Below are positions 62,287 to 64,000 of a stretch of DNA of 64,000 bases, piece after piece. How positions within the stretch are numbered: the stretch's first letter is position 1; every line of letters starts with the position of its first letter. The stretch lies in contig JAETOP010000002.1 of the NCBI GenBank assembly GCA_021771675.1, positions 1 to 64,000 on the forward strand, in the 5' to 3' direction. The stretch comes from Oscillospiraceae bacterium (GTDB lineage: Bacteria; Bacillota_A; Clostridia; Oscillospirales; Oscillospiraceae). Made by a program: the position numbers and the translations under genes. The notes under the pieces are model-generated. The model did no database searches, had not been told where the DNA came from, and was given only the letters and a program-made list of their open reading frames with translations.

Positions 62287-62326
62287 GGCGTCTGAGTTGG
62301 TTACCCAATTCAGACGCCGTTTTTTT
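62287..62326 (+). terminator. Terminator of the MarR-ABC operon
   Basis: GGCGTCTGAGTTGG (62287-62300) pairs with CCAATTCAGACGCC (62305-62318) around TTAC, followed by a run of seven T. It lies between convergent genes and may also act on the minus-strand regulator. Confidence 0.9.
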
Positions 62327-62333
62327 CTTATGC

Positions 62334-63002
62334 TCAGGGGGTGCCAGGGGAATTGGAAATATTCCGCAAATGGAAATACACGGTACTGACGCTGATGTCC
62401 AATTCGCTGGCAACAAGCTCTACAGAATTTTTCAGTTCAAAAACATGAAGGCTGTGCAGCAGGCGAATGATTTCCTTGTTTCGCATGGAGGGGAGAATGG
62501 ACTCATCTCTGAGAACCTGATTTTTTGCCTCCTGGAGCTTCTGCTCAATAGCATTTGTAGAGTTTTCTGCAAAATTCTCCGCCGTAAAGACAGAGGTGTC
62601 CCCGGGAAGCATCTCGGATAAATACTGAATCATCGGCGTACCGAGATACAGGTTGATGCACAGCAGCCCGATGATCCGTCGGCCCTTCCCCCGAATGGCA
62701 ATGGTGGTGGATTTCATGGGTTCTCCCTGTTTGTTTTTGCTGAAATACACTTGGAAATCACTGTTGGAGCCATCGGATTCCAGTTTATTCAGCATGGAGA
62801 TGCCCAAATCCGTGATGGGGGAGCCATCTGTGCGTCCGGTGTGAAAGCCGTTCATTATTTTGATTACGGAATGATCCCAATCTGCCAAACTGTGCAGGGC
62901 AATCTCGTAGCTGGAGCCCAGGTAGGCAGCCAGTCCTTCCACCAGAGTTTTGTAGGTGTCCAGAATACACAGATCCTCTGCGGTCAGATTCCTGTCAATC
63001 AT
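62334..63002 (-). CDS. YheO-like PAS and HTH regulator (DauR-type)
   Basis: A 222-residue regulator. The N-terminal YheO-like PAS domain (about 10-125) contains YLGSSYEIALHSLADWDHSV, GFHTGRTDGSPITDLG and TIAIRGKGRRIIGLLCIN. The C-terminal HTH (about 160-220) contains LPSMRNKEIIRLLHSLHVFE and ASELDISVSTVYFHLRNI. ATG 63002 has AAGGAA 9 nt upstream; the longer ORF from 63140 runs back through the promoter. The family includes DauR, repressor of D-arginine breakdown. It is divergent from RidA and an aminotransferase, consistent with control of amino-acid catabolism; the effector is unknown. Confidence 0.9.
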   Translation of the reverse strand: MIDRNLTAEDLCILDTYKTLVEGLAAYLGSSYEIALHSLADWDHSVIKIMNGFHTGRTDGSPITDLGISMLNKLESDGSNSDFQVYFSKNKQGEPMKSTTIAIRGKGRRIIGLLCINLYLGTPMIQYLSEMLPGDTSVFTAENFAENSTNAIEQKLQEAKNQVLRDESILPSMRNKEIIRLLHSLHVFELKNSVELVASELDISVSTVYFHLRNISNSPGTP

Positions 63003-63040
63003 AGCAGCAAATTCCTTTTTGAAAAATTTTTTTCGTAAAT

Positions 63041-63069
63041 ATTTTACATAAAAAATGTTGAAAAGGCAA
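63041..63069 (-). promoter_or_regulatory. Promoter of the DauR-type regulator
   Basis: On the minus strand TTGCCT (63064-63069), 17-nt spacer, TAAAAT (63041-63046), about 40 nt before ATG 63002. This also argues against a start at 63140. Confidence 0.6.
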
Positions 63070-63165
63070 GTAGAATTCCGGTCGGAGCTGTTGTACTTCT
63101 TGTCAAAAAATGCGTGGGTGTATTTATGGAAGGTATACAAAAAATATTTTTAGTAGAATATATGA

Positions 63166-63194
63166 TTGACTAAAATAATTTACAGTCCTATAAT
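63166..63194 (+). promoter_or_regulatory. Promoter of the RidA-aminotransferase operon
   Basis: TTGACT (63166-63171), 17-nt spacer, TATAAT (63189-63194), about 60 nt before ridA. The region 63070-63165 between the divergent promoters is AT-rich and would suit regulator binding. Confidence 0.8.
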
Positions 63195-63256
63195 GAGAAT
63201 GAAATCAGAGAATTTCAACCCCATTATCCTGTAAAATGTTTTAAGGAGGATGTTTT

Positions 63257-63628
63257 ATGAAAACGATTTCTACCGAAAATGCCCCTGCTGCCATTGGCCC
63301 TTACTCCCAGGCGCAGATGGCCTGGGGACTGGTTTTCGTCTCCGGCCAGATTCCTGTGGTTCCCGCTACCGGTGAGGTCGCCGAGGGCGGCATCAGCGGC
63401 CAGGCGGAGCAGTCCTGCAAGAATGTGGCTGCTGTGCTGGAAGCTGCCGGTTCTTCCATGGCCAAGGTTTTGAAAACAACCTGCTTTCTGGCGGACATGG
63501 GGGATTTTGCAGCCTTTAATGAAGTTTATGAGAAGTATTTTGTCTCCAAGCCTGCCCGCAGCTGCGTTGCGGTGAAAGCGCTGCCCAAGGGCGTACTGTG
63601 TGAGATCGAGGCAATCGCCGAGATGTAA
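63257..63628 (+). CDS. ridA: RidA-family enamine/imine deaminase
   Basis: A 123-residue YjgF/RidA protein that hydrolyses reactive enamines and imines released by PLP enzymes. APAAIGPYSQAQMAWGLVFV with SGQIPV near the N-terminus, and the arginine and glutamate sites in PARSCVAVKALPKGVLCEIE, match the family. The length is normal. RBS AAGGAGG is 8 nt upstream of ATG 63257. It is 11 nt from the following aminotransferase, which probably generates the reactive intermediate, and is divergent from the DauR-type regulator. Confidence 0.94.
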   Translation: MKTISTENAPAAIGPYSQAQMAWGLVFVSGQIPVVPATGEVAEGGISGQAEQSCKNVAAVLEAAGSSMAKVLKTTCFLADMGDFAAFNEVYEKYFVSKPARSCVAVKALPKGVLCEIEAIAEM

Positions 63629-63639
63629 GGGAGGACGGT

Positions 63640-64000
63640 ATGGGTAATATCAAAGACTTGATGCGGCCTGCCTTTGCCAAGCTGGACGGCGGACTGTTCT
63701 CCGTGACTGAAAAGGCTGACGTGGGCGATGTGGGTCAGCGCATGAAGGAAATGGGTGTGGCCATGATGAGCTGGGCGGACCCCTTCATGCCCGACCCCTC
63801 CATCCCGGACTGCGTTACTGAGGCAGCCATTGACGCACTGAAAACCGGTGCGCCTGCCCATTACATCATGCCCATCGGAAGCCCGGAGCTGAAAGTGCTT
63901 ATTGCGGGGCGCACCAAAGAGCGCTTCGGCATCGACCTGGATCCTCAGAGAAACATCATCATCAACCCCGGTTCGGACGTGGGCCTGATGTTTGCCATGG
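63640..64000 (+). CDS. PLP-dependent aminotransferase, N-terminal part (cut by window end)
   Basis: From ATG 63640 (RBS GGGAGG 5 nt upstream) the frame stays open to the window end, giving 120 residues. MSWADPFMPDPSIPDCVTEA, GAPAHYIMPIGSPELKVLIA and RNIIINPGSDVGLMFAM match the N-terminal part of fold type I aspartate-aminotransferase-like enzymes, including the start of the small domain and the PLP phosphate-binding region. The catalytic lysine would lie beyond the window. With ridA and a DauR-type regulator it suggests catabolism of an amino acid, possibly a D-amino acid; substrate is not known. Confidence 0.85.
   Translation, partial: MGNIKDLMRPAFAKLDGGLFSVTEKADVGDVGQRMKEMGVAMMSWADPFMPDPSIPDCVTEAAIDALKTGAPAHYIMPIGSPELKVLIAGRTKERFGIDLDPQRNIIINPGSDVGLMFAM

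Overview
The window reads as chromosomal DNA of a Gram-positive gut-type Clostridia member, most likely an Oscillospiraceae/Ruminococcaceae-like Firmicute. The signs are a GC-leaning wobble position, strong GGAGG-type ribosome binding sites with several GTG and TTG starts, LytTR and BlaI/M56 regulators, a fragment of a clostridial-type group II intron, and many glycoside hydrolases. The taxonomic placement is inferred from gene content; no rRNA or tRNA gene was seen.

Layout. (1) 1-1342: end of an extracytoplasmic thioredoxin-like gene, a tiny lipoprotein leader, and a fused MsrA-MsrB methionine sulfoxide reductase. (2) 1343-4889: a more AT-rich stretch with a DUF6061-like protein, an XRE repressor with a nearly leaderless promoter, and an AgrA/AgrC-like LytTR response regulator with a GHKL histidine kinase. 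(3) 5065-18221: a surface and glycan block. It has an exported permuted GH3 enzyme, a lipoprotein with Ig-like repeats and a carbohydrate-binding-like domain, and a second permuted GH3 with a membrane segment at each end. These are followed by a cytoplasmic GH3, a broken UDP-galactopyranose mutase, a GT2 glycosyltransferase and a GtrA-like membrane protein. (4) 18247-18715: the 5' part of a group II intron with no reverse transcriptase.

(5) 18720-49665: a large glycan catabolism locus. A GH2 beta-mannosidase has its own promoter and terminator. An ABC sugar importer without its own ATPase has a perfect palindrome and a strong promoter upstream. Then come 17 co-directional genes with gaps of at most 35 nt, led by a ROK repressor: GH36-like, FGGY kinase, ROK kinase, metallo-beta-lactamase fold protein, GH13_18 phosphorylase, FAD oxidoreductase, two GH38 alpha-mannosidases, class II aldolase (fuculose type), class II ketose-bisphosphate aldolase, Asp/Glu racemase family protein, second FGGY kinase, four-carbon acid sugar kinase, SIS isomerase, GH3 xylosidase type and GH20 hexosaminidase. 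All of these enzymes lack signal peptides, so oligosaccharides are probably imported and taken apart in the cytoplasm. Alpha-mannosidase, beta-mannosidase and beta-hexosaminidase together fit N-glycan core or related mannosides. The kinases, aldolases and isomerase suggest an unassigned downstream branch involving sugar acids or unusual sugars.

(6) 49796-54107: BlaI repressor with operator-like dyads, an M56 sensor peptidase with a long novel extracellular part, and a DUF5412-like protein. (7) 54197-57651: ECF sigma factor, membrane protein and ABC transporter. (8) 58115-62326: MarR regulator and a heterodimeric ABC exporter. (9) 62334-64000: a DauR-like regulator divergent from RidA and an aminotransferase cut by the window end. 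The best leads are the 17-gene operon with its unassigned carbon pathway, the paired surface GH3 system, and several local lesions: a split MsrAB, a broken glf, an ACG in place of an expected start codon, and a truncated intron.
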